From: Flavobacteriaceae bacterium
GTDB taxonomy: Bacteria > Bacteroidota > Bacteroidia > Flavobacteriales > Flavobacteriaceae
Assembly (NCBI GenBank): GCA_013042715.1
Contig: JABDPN010000286.1
Span: 1 to 34,509, forward strand
Direction of reading: 5' to 3'
DNA: 34,509 nt
Under the pieces are notes generated by a model that searched no databases, had not been told where the DNA came from, and worked only from the letters and a program-made list of their open reading frames with translations. Every line of letters starts with the position of its first letter. Positions within the stretch are counted from its first letter, which is position 1. The position numbers were made by a program, and so were the translations under genes. Shown piece by piece: positions 15,730-25,300 of this stretch.

Positions 15730-15877
15730 AATATGTTTTTAACAAAACGATATAACTAATTAATTTTCAGATAAATAAATAAACCACTAGCTAAATTAGT
15801 TTTTTTTTAACACTACAAACGCAGACAAACATTGGGATTAGTGTTATTTTTATAGCTTGAAAATAAAACTTCTCAAT

Positions 15878-18028
15878 ATGAAAAAATTAACACTTACACT
15901 AGTTGTATTTCTACTTACTTTTTCCTCTGCTTTATTTGCAAATGAAGGTATGTGGTTTTTAATGCATATAGAACGATTAAACCAACGTGATATGCAAAAA
16001 ATGGGATTACAATTAACTCCCGAAGAAATTTATAGTATTAACAATCATAGCTTAAAAGATGCTATTGTACAATTTAATGGTGGTTGTACTGCAAGTATTA
16101 TTTCTAGTAATGGATTAGTACTTACCAACCATCACTGTGGATATGATAAAATTGCAGAATTATCTACAGCAGAACAAAACCATCTTAAAAACGGATTTTG
16201 GGCAACTTCACTAGAAGAAGAACTTAAACCTCAACGTTCATATGTACGTTTCTTTGTAAGAATGGACGATGTGTCCAACAGAATACTATCTCAAGTAAAT
16301 GATAGCATGTCTGAAAAAGAACGTGAGGCGGTTATCAATAAAGAAATAGCTAAAATTCAAGAAGAAAATAACGAAGGTGGAAAATACACAGTATCTGTGC
16401 GTCCGTTCTATCAAGGAAATGAGTACTACTACTTTGTTTATCAGGATTATAACGATGTGCGTTTAGTTGGTACACCTCCCGAAAGTATTGGAAAATATGG
16501 TGGAGATACAGACAACTGGGAATGGCCAAGACATACTGGAGATTTCTCTTTATTTAGAGTTTATGCAGATAAAGATGGAAATCCAGCACAATACTCAAAA
16601 GAGAATGTACCTTTAAAAGCAAAACACCACTTACCTGTAACAATCGATGGTGTAAAAGAAAACGATTTTGCAATGATATTAGGTTATCCGGGACGTACTA
16701 ACCGTTGGATGCCAGCTGAAGGAATAGAACAAAATGTAAATTATGCTTATCCTGCTTGGGTTGAAGGTTCAAAACTAAGTATGGATGTTATGAAAAAGTA
16801 TATGGATGAGAGTGAAGGCATTAATTTAATGTATTCTTCAAGCTATGCTAGAATTGCTAATTACTGGAAGAATCGTCAAGGAATGATTGACGCCCTTACA
16901 GCTCATAAAACTGCAGAAACAAAACGTAACGTTGAAAAGAAATTCAATAAATGGGCTAATAAAAAAGCCAATTTAGAACGTTATGGAAAAGTTATAGAAA
17001 ACATTAATAACTATTACAAACTCACAAACGACAGAGCGAGACACGCTAACTACTTAAGAGTATTATTACGTTCTAGCAACTTCTCTGTTTTACCTTACAG
17101 ATTAGGTAGTGGATTAGAAAACTATGCAAATGCTAATGAAGCGCAACAAGAACAGTTGCGTCCAAGACTACAAGCTATGATAGAAGGTTCTTATTCAGCT
17201 ATTTATTTACCTTTAGAAAAAGATGTGTTTGCTCAGCAATTAAGCCTTTATACAAGTAAAGCAAATTATCCTTTACCAGAACTTGTGGTTAAAGTTGGTG
17301 AAGCAAACAACAATGATTTCACATCTTACATAAGTTCTATATTTGAGTTAAGTATGTTCTCATCTAAAGAACGTGTTGCTGCATTTTTAGAATATCCAGA
17401 TATTGAAATACTTAAAAACGATCCACTATACAAACTATCCGGTGAGTTATTAGCTAAATACAGAGAGCAACCAGAAGAGCTTAAGCAACCAACAAACGAT
17501 TTTCAAGCGTCATTTAGATTATTGGTGGAAGGACTTAGACAATCTGGTTTAAGTAAAATTAAATATCCAGATGCTAACTCTACTCTACGTTTGTCTTATG
17601 GAAAAGTAAGAGCTTTACCAAAAGATCCAAGAAACGATGCAAAAATAAATAACTACACAACTCTTAAAGGTGTTGTTGCAAAATACCAACCTGGAGATGA
17701 TGAGTTTGATTTACCAGAAGGAATGGTAGATTTCTATAACAATAAAGACTATGGTAGATATGCAAACGAACGTGGTGAATTACCTGTGAATTTCTTATCC
17801 GATAACGATATTACAGGAGGAAATTCTGGTTCGCCAGTACTTAATGGTAAAGGTGAATTAATTGGTTTAGCCTTTGATGGTAACATTGAAGCTATGGCTG
17901 GAGATGTAATTTTTGATAAAAAACTACAACGTACTATTAATGTTGACATTAGATATGTACTTTGGTTAATAGATAAATTCTCTAATGCTAAACACATTGT
18001 AGATGAGTTAACTATAGTAGGAAACTAG
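15878..18028 (+). CDS. S46 family dipeptidyl-peptidase, DPP7-like
   Basis: A 716-aa periplasmic serine exopeptidase that removes dipeptides from peptide N-termini. The start chosen is the ATG at 15878, since MKKLTLTLVVFLLTFSSALFA is the signal peptide; the ATG at 15857 adds seven residues in front. The triad is H85 (VLTNHHCGY), D222 (RHTGDFS) and S652 (GGNSGSPVL). Conserved NEGMWF follows the signal and DTDNWEWPRHTGDF surrounds the Asp. Near the S1 pocket it reads LAFDGN (Gly668). From memory DPP11-type enzymes have Arg here and cleave after Asp/Glu, while DPP7-type have Gly and prefer hydrophobic P1, so I assign DPP7-like. A strong shared terminator follows. Confidence 0.93.
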   Translation: MKKLTLTLVVFLLTFSSALFANEGMWFLMHIERLNQRDMQKMGLQLTPEEIYSINNHSLKDAIVQFNGGCTASIISSNGLVLTNHHCGYDKIAELSTAEQNHLKNGFWATSLEEELKPQRSYVRFFVRMDDVSNRILSQVNDSMSEKEREAVINKEIAKIQEENNEGGKYTVSVRPFYQGNEYYYFVYQDYNDVRLVGTPPESIGKYGGDTDNWEWPRHTGDFSLFRVYADKDGNPAQYSKENVPLKAKHHLPVTIDGVKENDFAMILGYPGRTNRWMPAEGIEQNVNYAYPAWVEGSKLSMDVMKKYMDESEGINLMYSSSYARIANYWKNRQGMIDALTAHKTAETKRNVEKKFNKWANKKANLERYGKVIENINNYYKLTNDRARHANYLRVLLRSSNFSVLPYRLGSGLENYANANEAQQEQLRPRLQAMIEGSYSAIYLPLEKDVFAQQLSLYTSKANYPLPELVVKVGEANNNDFTSYISSIFELSMFSSKERVAAFLEYPDIEILKNDPLYKLSGELLAKYREQPEELKQPTNDFQASFRLLVEGLRQSGLSKIKYPDANSTLRLSYGKVRALPKDPRNDAKINNYTTLKGVVAKYQPGDDEFDLPEGMVDFYNNKDYGRYANERGELPVNFLSDNDITGGNSGSPVLNGKGELIGLAFDGNIEAMAGDVIFDKKLQRTINVDIRYVLWLIDKFSNAKHIVDELTIVGN

Positions 18029-18047
18029 TACCGTTTAATTTATATTT

Positions 18048-18085
18048 AAAAAGGTGAGTTGTATTTAACCAACTCGCCTTTTTTA
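18048..18085. terminator. Bidirectional terminator between the S46 peptidase and the 57-aa gene
   Basis: AAAAGGTGAGTTG pairs with CAACTCGCCTTTT (one G-T pair) around an 8-nt loop, with A-run before and T-run after. The stop codon of the minus-strand gene sits in the T-run. Confidence 0.88.
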
Positions 18086-18256
18086 GTTTTCTTTTGCTAC
18101 CTCTAGAGCAGTAATTTTATTTTCTAATATTGAGAGTTCATCACCATATCTAATTATCTGATCTACAGTTAGGTCATTACTACTATTAACCAAATCAATT
18201 AATTCCTTACTTTTGATACTATAATATTCTATTGTTGATTCAATTTTATCTTTCAT
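18083..18256 (-). CDS. Small hypothetical helical protein (57 aa) behind the AraC gene
   Basis: ATG at 18256, TAA at 18083-18085. The 57 residues are acidic/amphipathic with heptad-like spacing in two helices (IEYYSIKSKELIDLV and IIRYGDELSILENKITALEV) joined by NSSNDLTVDQ; no cysteine, signal or membrane segment. It starts 10 nt after the stop codon of the AraC-type gene, so it is probably co-transcribed, and it ends in a strong terminator. I do not recognise a family. A helical hairpin or short coiled coil that partners another protein is plausible. Confidence 0.7.
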   Translation of the reverse strand: MKDKIESTIEYYSIKSKELIDLVNSSNDLTVDQIIRYGDELSILENKITALEVAKEN

Positions 18257-18265
18257 TTTCTAAAA

Positions 18266-19144
18266 TTATTCAATTATTTTCTTGATTTCCCCTCTATATT
18301 GCGAAGCACTTTTCCCTGTAAATTCTTTAAACAATTTATTGAAATGAGAAAAATTATTAAATCCACATTCAAAACAAATATCTGTAATACTCATTTGGCT
18401 TTCGTGTAAAAGCTTAGTTGCATGTACAACTCTATACTCATTTACCAGTTTTGTAAATGTTTTCCCAGTAACTTTTTTAAAGTACCTACAAAATGCAGGA
18501 ACTGTCATACTTGCTTGATCTGAAATTTCATCCAATGTAATTTGACTTGTGAAATTGGCATTTATGTATTTGAAAATAATGTCGATTTTCTGGCTGTCTT
18601 GAGGTTTTGTTTCAAACGCATAACCATTACTGTTTAAAATCTCATAATCTTTAGAAACTGCAAGATCTTGAAGAATTTCCATAAGTTTTACTATACGATT
18701 AAACCCATCGTAGTTTTTAAGGTTTTCAATTTTTGGTCCTAATCTGTCTTTTGTTTCTCTTTTAAATCGAATTCCTTTTTGTGCGCGCTTTAAAAGGCTT
18801 TTTAACTCAGCCATTTCAGGTAATTCAATAAATATATTACCAAATATTTCAGGTTTAAACTGAATAAGTGTCTCTTTACCATATCGTGTTAAACGATCTG
18901 TAAACCCATTATGTGGCAGGTTTGCTCCAATTAACAGTAATTGACTATTATTAAAATAGGAAAGGTGATTTCCAATATGTGTTTTTCCATGTCCCTTGTT
19001 AATATAAATTAACTCAACCTCTGGATGAAAATGCCAAAACGCAGATGTTCTAGGCTTATCATTAGCATCATAATGCTGTCTAACCAATATAGACTTACCA
19101 AACTCTGGAGTCACTTTTTCAAATGTAGGATTCTTTTTAAGCAT
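18266..19144 (-). CDS. AraC-family transcriptional regulator with cupin sensor domain
   Basis: A 292-aa regulator. The N-terminal half (about 20-110) is a cupin-like ligand domain containing FWHFHPEVELIYINKGHGKTHIG. The C-terminal 100 residues hold two helix-turn-helix motifs: ITLDEISDQASMTVPAFCRYF and the signature MSITDICFECGFNNFSHFNKLF. Such proteins in Bacteroidota often respond to sugars or other small molecules; the inducer is unknown. No transport or catabolic gene lies in the same operon, only the 57-aa gene. It is divergent from the 65-aa/143-aa pair, which it could regulate. Confidence 0.93.
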   Translation of the reverse strand: MLKKNPTFEKVTPEFGKSILVRQHYDANDKPRTSAFWHFHPEVELIYINKGHGKTHIGNHLSYFNNSQLLLIGANLPHNGFTDRLTRYGKETLIQFKPEIFGNIFIELPEMAELKSLLKRAQKGIRFKRETKDRLGPKIENLKNYDGFNRIVKLMEILQDLAVSKDYEILNSNGYAFETKPQDSQKIDIIFKYINANFTSQITLDEISDQASMTVPAFCRYFKKVTGKTFTKLVNEYRVVHATKLLHESQMSITDICFECGFNNFSHFNKLFKEFTGKSASQYRGEIKKIIE

Positions 19145-19160
19145 TTCTTTTAATTTTTAT

Positions 19161-19168
19161 CAAAATTA
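19161..19168 (-). promoter_or_regulatory. Promoter -7 box for the AraC-type gene
   Basis: TAATTTTG on the minus strand fits TAnnTTTG, 17 nt before the ATG at 19144. Confidence 0.45.
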
Positions 19169-19310
19169 AATTTTAATATACATACAAATCTATACTTATT
19201 TAACCATTTAGTGTTCTATATTAACAATAATTAAGCTATAACGTTTTCGATGGGTTAATATAGTATACAAATTTATTAAAATTGTTGTTTTCACAAGTTT
19301 ATTATCAACC

Positions 19311-19318
19311 TATTTTTG
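19311..19318 (+). promoter_or_regulatory. Promoter -7 box for the 65-aa and 143-aa genes
   Basis: TATTTTTG fits TAnnTTTG, 27 nt before the ATG at 19346. The divergent intergenic region (19145-19345) also holds the AraC promoter. Confidence 0.55.
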
Positions 19319-19345
19319 CCCTATAATTATTAAACTAATTATGTT

Positions 19346-19543
19346 ATGAAAAATTTTAATTTAAGAAGTGTAGTGTTAAAACCGATTTTTAATTCTACAA
19401 AAGGGAAACAAAAGCAAGAAGTTTCATTAAACTACTTAATTGATGACAAGCTATCTAATAGAGACGTAATATATCAATTAACAGCTCTAATGATGACTTT
19501 ACCATTAATCACAGGACTATTATTATTATGGTTCAATATTTAA
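19346..19543 (+). CDS. Small membrane hypothetical protein (65 aa)
   Basis: The N-terminal 45 residues are basic and hydrophilic (NSTKGKQKQEVSLNYLIDD). The C-terminal segment ALMMTLPLITGLLLLWF (about 47-63) is a single membrane helix ending almost at the C-terminus, i.e. a tail-anchored topology with the soluble part probably in the cytoplasm. A TAnnTTTG box is upstream and a secreted-protein gene follows after 28 nt. I do not recognise a family. Confidence 0.65.
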   Translation: MKNFNLRSVVLKPIFNSTKGKQKQEVSLNYLIDDKLSNRDVIYQLTALMMTLPLITGLLLLWFNI

Positions 19544-19571
19544 ACAAAAAATAATATTAAAAAATACAATC

Positions 19572-20003
19572 ATGAAACGAATTATAAAAAACAGTTTATT
19601 AATAGTAGTCTTTTTAACTACAATATTCGGTAATGCAAATGAAGCATTTATATTGACCAAATTAAGAGACAATAAAACAACAATGTTAACATTGTTAGAA
19701 GTAAAAGAAGGAAGTAGCTTATTAATTAAAGATAAGTCTGGAGTAGTGCTTTACAGAGAAAAAATTAAGAGTTCTGGGATTTACACAAAAGGATTTGACT
19801 TTACTTCTTTACCTGAAGGTAATTACTTTTTTGAACTTGATAAAGATTTTGAAATTCCATTTAAAGTAATTAAAACTATAAAATCAAATTCATCTAAAAT
19901 TTCAAGATCTAGAAGAGTAAATGTTGATATTGAAGTTGAAAACAAAATTTTAAGCTTAAAAGGAGAGTATTATTCTAAATACTTTTTAGAAAACAACAAG
20001 TAA
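19572..20003 (+). CDS. Secreted hypothetical protein (143 aa), beta-sandwich-like
   Basis: Signal peptide MKRIIKNSLLIVVFLTTIFGNA, then a strand-rich domain (about 25-105). Its sequence KLRDNKTTMLTLLEVKEGSSLLIKDKSG...LYREKI...FDFTSLPEGNYFFELDKD resembles the small beta-sandwich of DUF3244 and of T9SS-type sorting domains, including the SLPEGNYFFE turn. After this comes a basic linker (SNSSKISRSRRV) and a short C-terminal strand region. It lacks an enzymatic domain in front, so it is not a normal T9SS cargo. It follows the 65-aa gene and ends in a bidirectional terminator. Function unknown. Confidence 0.7.
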   Translation: MKRIIKNSLLIVVFLTTIFGNANEAFILTKLRDNKTTMLTLLEVKEGSSLLIKDKSGVVLYREKIKSSGIYTKGFDFTSLPEGNYFFELDKDFEIPFKVIKTIKSNSSKISRSRRVNVDIEVENKILSLKGEYYSKYFLENNK

Positions 20004-20020
20004 TTAAAATTGTATAGAAC

Positions 20021-20057
20021 AAAAAAGAGGAAGTTAAATACTTCCTCTTTTTTTATT
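20021..20057. terminator. Bidirectional terminator between the 143-aa gene and enoyl-CoA hydratase
   Basis: AAAGAGGAAG / CTTCCTCTTT with a 7-nt loop, A-run before and T-run after. The hydratase stop lies inside the T-run. Confidence 0.9.
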
Positions 20058-20835
20058 TACCTGGAAAATCAGCTTTTCGTTTTTCCAGAAATGCGGTGGT
20101 TCCTTCTTTAAAATCTGCTGTTCCAAAACAATTGCCAAATTGTTTAATTTCCACTTTAAAACCGTTTTTACCATCCTTGAAATTGGCATTAACAGATTTA
20201 ATAGCTTTACCAATTGCTACTGATGAATTTCGCATGATTCCTTTTGCAATATCGTAACAACAAGACAACAATTCTTCCTGAGACTTTACATGATTTACCA
20301 AGCCATAACTTAATGCTTGGTTTGCGCCAATCATTCCAGCTGTCATTATCATTTCCATAGCTCTTCCTTTACCAACTAATTGAGGTAACCGTTGTGTACC
20401 TCCATACCCAGGAATAACACCGAGAGAAACTTCTGGTAATCCCATTTTTGCATTAGTGCTTGCAATTCTAAAATGACAAGCCATTGCCAATTCTAATCCA
20501 CCACCCAGTGCAAAACCGTTTACAGCAGCAATCACTGGAGTCGATAGATTTTCAACTAAATCAAATAATAACCCTTGTCCTTGTGCGGCTAGTTGTTGTC
20601 CTTCTGCTACATTAAAATGAGCAAATTCGCTAATATCTGCTCCTGCAACAAAGGCTTTTTCGCCACTTCCAGTAAGTACAATAACTTTTGTGTTTTTATC
20701 ATCTTCTGCATGACTAAACGCATCATGAAGCTCCTCAATAGTCTCTTTATTTAATGCATTGAGTTTTTTAGGTCTGTTAATAGTAATGGTTGTTATCCCA
20801 TTTTCTGTTTTAGATAGTATGTTCTTATAATTCAT
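20053..20835 (-). CDS. Enoyl-CoA hydratase/crotonase-family enzyme
   Basis: A 260-aa cytoplasmic enzyme adding water to trans-2-enoyl-CoA. The oxyanion-hole segments are AFVAGADISEF (about 61-71) and VNGFALGGGLELAMAC (about 105-120). Both catalytic glutamates are present: E115 (GGGLELAMA) and E135 (GLPEVSLGVIPGYGGTQRL). This favours true hydratase activity over other crotonase reactions. Length is normal. It lies 10 nt downstream of the sensor kinase gene and is probably in the same transcript, without an obvious functional link. Exact substrate (fatty acid or amino acid breakdown) is unknown. Confidence 0.92.
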   Translation of the reverse strand: MNYKNILSKTENGITTITINRPKKLNALNKETIEELHDAFSHAEDDKNTKVIVLTGSGEKAFVAGADISEFAHFNVAEGQQLAAQGQGLLFDLVENLSTPVIAAVNGFALGGGLELAMACHFRIASTNAKMGLPEVSLGVIPGYGGTQRLPQLVGKGRAMEMIMTAGMIGANQALSYGLVNHVKSQEELLSCCYDIAKGIMRNSSVAIGKAIKSVNANFKDGKNGFKVEIKQFGNCFGTADFKEGTTAFLEKRKADFPGK

Positions 20836-20845
20836 AATTTATACT

Positions 20846-22303
20846 TTATACTTTAGGAAAGGTTACTTTAAATGTTGTGCCTTTTTGTTCTACAGAAGTA
20901 AAGTTAATAGTTCCTCCATAGGTTTCTACAATCTTTTTTATCATTGGTAAACCTAATCCCATACCACTTGATTTGGTGGTAAATTTAGGTTCGAAAACCT
21001 TTTCTTTATAATCTTCTGCAATACCACAACCATTATCCTCAACTGTTATCACTACGTTTTCATTCTCTGGATAGACATCGATTAATACTTGAGGGTTTCC
21101 AACATCTTTCACGGCTTGAATAGCATTTTTAACCAGATTTGTAATCACTCTTATAAGTTGTGTTCTATCAAATTTTGCAATAATTTCTTTTTCTGTTGAA
21201 ATAAATTTAATGTAAGGTTCTGTGAAAATTTCAGTTGCTAGATCTATTATCTCAACAATATTGAGCAGCTCATTTTTTTGTGCTGGCATTTTAGCAAAAT
21301 TCGAAAATGCTGAAGCAATAGAGCTCATAGTGTCTATCTGTTGTATAAGTGTTTTACTGTATTCTTCTACTTTCTGTGTAATATCAGGATCGTCTGGATT
21401 AAATTTTCTTAAGAAACTTTGCACGCTTAATCGCATAGGAGTTAACGGGTTTTTAATTTCGTGCGCAACTTGTTTAGCCATTTCTCTCCATGCTTGTTCA
21501 CGTTCGCTTGTAGCCAATTTTACAGCACTATCTTCCAGCTCGTCTATCATACTATTGTAAGATTCTACAAGCAATGAAACCTCTTGACTTGCTCCTTTAA
21601 GTTCAATTTTTTTATTCCGTTTTTCAAGTCGTGTTTCATCCATTTTATCACTTATAGTTTTAAGTGATCTCGTAATAAATCGTGATACAAAATAGGCAAA
21701 TGCTACAGCTACAAGAAGCATGACTAAATAAGCATATCCAAGTCTGAATAAGAACTCTTTTAATTCGGCTTCATTGAAAGAGTCGTCTTCAAAATAAGGA
21801 ACATTTAAAATACCAAGTGGTTTCGAGTTTCTGTCATTAAAAATAGTGTACGACGATTGAAAATCGCCACCTAATTGCTCGTCTTTTTCAACATAACGTT
21901 TGGAAATTGTCTGATGTAGATTATTTAAAATATCAGGAGGCAAGCATATTGTAATGGTGTCATTATCAAATGTTGGTTTCGATTTTTTTATCAATGCACC
22001 ATCTAAATCGTAGAGGTTAAAATCAACTTTAAGGTTATTGGCAATAGCATAGATTTCGTCTTTAAAAATTAAATCTAAATATTTGGTTTCTCTTGGATAT
22101 GTTGTTTTGTCCAAAACATATCTAATACTAGATAGAATTTGCGCTTCTTTACGTTCCAGACGTTGTTTGTGGTAATCTTTGGACTGCTCGTTATACTGAT
22201 AAATTGTAACTGCTGCAATTAAAATTGAAGCCACTACAACAAGCAATATCATGTAAATGAATATTCTAGATCGTAAAGACAGTCTTCCTTGAGCCATTGT
22301 CAA
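20846..22303 (-). CDS. NtrY-like membrane sensor histidine kinase
   Basis: A 485-aa inner-membrane kinase. First membrane helix about 13-33, periplasmic sensor region about 34-187, second helix about 189-209, HAMP about 210-262. The HisKA domain has phospho-acceptor H281 in VAHEIKNPLTPMRLS. The HATPase domain has the N box (NLVKNAIQAV), G1 DNGCGIAE and G2 GMGLGLPMIKKI. The HAMP plus EIKNPLTP combination is typical of NtrY-type kinases. No response regulator is adjacent, so it is an orphan. Start may be Met1 or Met3 (MTMAQGRLS). Signal unknown. Confidence 0.9.
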   Translation of the reverse strand: MTMAQGRLSLRSRIFIYMILLVVVASILIAAVTIYQYNEQSKDYHKQRLERKEAQILSSIRYVLDKTTYPRETKYLDLIFKDEIYAIANNLKVDFNLYDLDGALIKKSKPTFDNDTITICLPPDILNNLHQTISKRYVEKDEQLGGDFQSSYTIFNDRNSKPLGILNVPYFEDDSFNEAELKEFLFRLGYAYLVMLLVAVAFAYFVSRFITRSLKTISDKMDETRLEKRNKKIELKGASQEVSLLVESYNSMIDELEDSAVKLATSEREQAWREMAKQVAHEIKNPLTPMRLSVQSFLRKFNPDDPDITQKVEEYSKTLIQQIDTMSSIASAFSNFAKMPAQKNELLNIVEIIDLATEIFTEPYIKFISTEKEIIAKFDRTQLIRVITNLVKNAIQAVKDVGNPQVLIDVYPENENVVITVEDNGCGIAEDYKEKVFEPKFTTKSSGMGLGLPMIKKIVETYGGTINFTSVEQKGTTFKVTFPKV

Positions 22304-22378
22304 ATTTTAATTATTAAAGATAGCAATAATTAAGCCATATTTAGAAAAATAGTAAAGTCTAAAAACGAGTAAACATGT

Positions 22379-25300
22379 TTAATCTTCAACAAACAAATAG
22401 TTAAGGTTTTTCTGGTTAAAAGATTGGTTAAAGGCTTTAATTTCTTCGTTAACTAATTTGTTAAATACTTGTAACTGCTTATTTATTTTCTCAGTTAATT
22501 CATTTTTTACAGCAATATCTTGAGTTGTTGGAGCAAAATCTCCCATGCTAATTAACGAATTAAGATGTCCTAGTTTATTAGTTAGTCGAATTGGGAAATT
22601 TAAAGGGTCTTGACCACTTTTGTTTTTGGTTTGATACAATGCTTTTTCGATATCTGAAAACTGTTCTCTTAATTTTTTTGCTTTTTCAATTAAATCTTTT
22701 ACAACTTCATCATCTTTATATTGCGATTCAAAAGCTAATAACTGCTTATTGATGGCTCTTATTTTTTTAATGGATTTATGAGCATTATCTATTGTTTTAT
22801 TTACATCTTTAACAAACTCGAACTGTTGCTTCATATCTTCCAAAGAACTTTCTGATCTTGGATCAGCTAAAATTGTAAATGGTTGTTCTTGTGCTTTGCC
22901 ATTAACATTTAAAGACACTATATATTCTCCAGGAATAGCTCGCGGACCTTTTAAACTTGCCCACCAAAGTATCATACCTTTCAAACGTTCTGCGCCTTCA
23001 TAAGTCATATTCCACACAAATTGGTTTGGTCCTTTTTTAACTTTAAGTTTGTTCTCTTTATCTGTTGTGCTAAACGTTTTAATGGTATCACCTTGTGTGT
23101 CGAAGTATGTAAGAGACACCTCATCTTTTTCATTATAATCTAATAAATTAAAATAGGTAATAACACCATTTGGATGATTGGTTCCTGTTGTTTTACTGCT
23201 TTTTCTTGAACCTCCACGCATCCTATAGGTGTCTTTTGGTTTGAATAGCAGATGTTTATTTATGTCTTTTGAATACAATTGATGCAACAAAGTTAAGTCG
23301 TCTAAAACCCATAAGCTTCTACCTTGAGTTGCTACTATTAAATTGTTTTCCTTAATGGTTAAATCTGTTATTGGTACAACTGGAAGATTTAATTGAAACG
23401 GTTTCCAGTTCTTACCATCATTAAAAGAAATATACATTCCAGTTTCTGTCCCAGTATACAGCAACCCTTTTTGTTTTGGATCTTCTCGTAAAACTCTGGT
23501 GAAATGTTCAGCGTTTATACCATTAGTGATTTTAGTCCACGATTTTCCATAATCTGTAGTTTTGTATAGGTATGGTGCAAAATCACCTGTTTTATATTTT
23601 GTCCCGGCTATGTAACATGTTCCAGCATCAAAAGCACTAGGTTCAATACTATTTATCATCATCCACTCTGGCATACCTTTAGGTGTGATATTGTCCCAAG
23701 TTTTGCCACTATCTTTTGTTACATGAATTAATCCATCGTCACTACCAACCCAAAGTAAACCTTCTTGAAGCGGCGATTCTTGCGCTGCAAAAATAGTACA
23801 GTAATATTCTACAGATGTATTGTCTTGTGTAATTGGTCCTCCCGAAGATTTAAGTTTTTCTGGATCGTTTCTAGTTAGATCTGGGCTTATAATTTCCCAT
23901 GATTGCCCTTCGTTTTCTGTGACATGAACGTGATTAGAGAATGTATATAATCTATTAGGATTATGTTTTGAGAATATAATTGGGAAATTCCATTGGAAAC
24001 GATATTTCATGCCTTCTGCTCCATGACCCATTGGATTATCTGGCCATACATTAATAGCTCTAACCGTTCCTTTTTTATGATTTACACGCGTTAAAAATCC
24101 ACCATAACTACCTCCATAAACAATATCGTTATTTTTTGGGTCAACAGCTATATGTGCTGATTCTCCTCCTGCTGTTGATTCCCAGTCGTCTTCAGTTATA
24201 CTTCTACCATCTGTTCTATGAGGTATTCTCACTGTAGAATTATCTTGTTGTGCTGCATAAATGCGATAAGGGAAGTGATTATCTGTAGTCACTCTGTAAA
24301 ATTGAGATGTTGGTTGATTATGGTAAGTAGACCATGTTTCGCCTCCATCATAAGTAACTTGCGCGCCTCCATCATCACCAATTATCATTCTATCAGGATT
24401 TTCTGGTGCTATCCATAAATCATGATGGTCGCCATGTGGTGCATTGTAAGTACTAAATGTTTTTCCTCCATCTTCACTTCTATGATAACGAACATTTAAA
24501 ACGTAAACTTTATCTATGTCTTTAGTATCTGCATAAACTCGTGTGTAATACCAGGCACGTTGTCTTAATTTGCGTTCACTATTTATTTGTTTCCATGTGT
24601 CTCCACCATCATCACTTTTGTACAAACCGCCTTTATCTTTGTTTTCAACTATTGCCCAAACACGCTCATTATTGATAGGAGAAACTGTTACTCCAATAAT
24701 TCCTAAAGTTTCCTTTGGGAAGCCTTCATTTTTAGAAATTTCTTTCCAAGTTTTTCCGCTATCTGTACTTTTCCATAAAGCAGATCCTTCTCCTCCAGAG
24801 CTCAAACTGTAAGGCGAACGTTGAACTTTCCATGTTGAAGCATAGATTATTCTTGGATTAGTTGAGTCTAATAATAAATCAACAACACCTGCTTGATCGT
24901 TTGAAAACAAAATTTTATTCCATGTTTTTCCTCCATCTATACTTTTATAAAGACCTCTATCTTGAGTTGGTTTGTATATGTTTCCTAATACGCCAGCATA
25001 AACTATATCTGAATTTGTTGGATGAACAGCAATCCTTGGTATATGTCTAGAGTTTTTAAGTCCATGTGCTTCCCATGTTTTTCCAGCGTCAACACTTTTC
25101 CAAATACCATAACCAGAAGACACATTTCCTCTTACAGTTTTTTCTCCGCCACCAACATAAATAACATTAGGATCACTTTTTGAAACACTAATAGCTCCAA
25201 TACTTCCTCCAAAAAATCCATCAGAAATATTTTCCCATTCGCGTCCTCCATTTGTAGTTTTCCAAACACCACCTCCTGTTGCTCCAAAATAATATAAGTT

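Noticed and set aside
15780-15812. Possible terminator (ACTAGCTAAATTAGT then a T-run) after the HD gene
   Set aside because: Only about four stem pairs can form; the T-run alone does not support a terminator call.
15832-15860. Possible S46 promoter (TTG, 18-nt gap, TAGCTTGA)
   Set aside because: The -7 element departs from TAnnTTTG, so it was not annotated.
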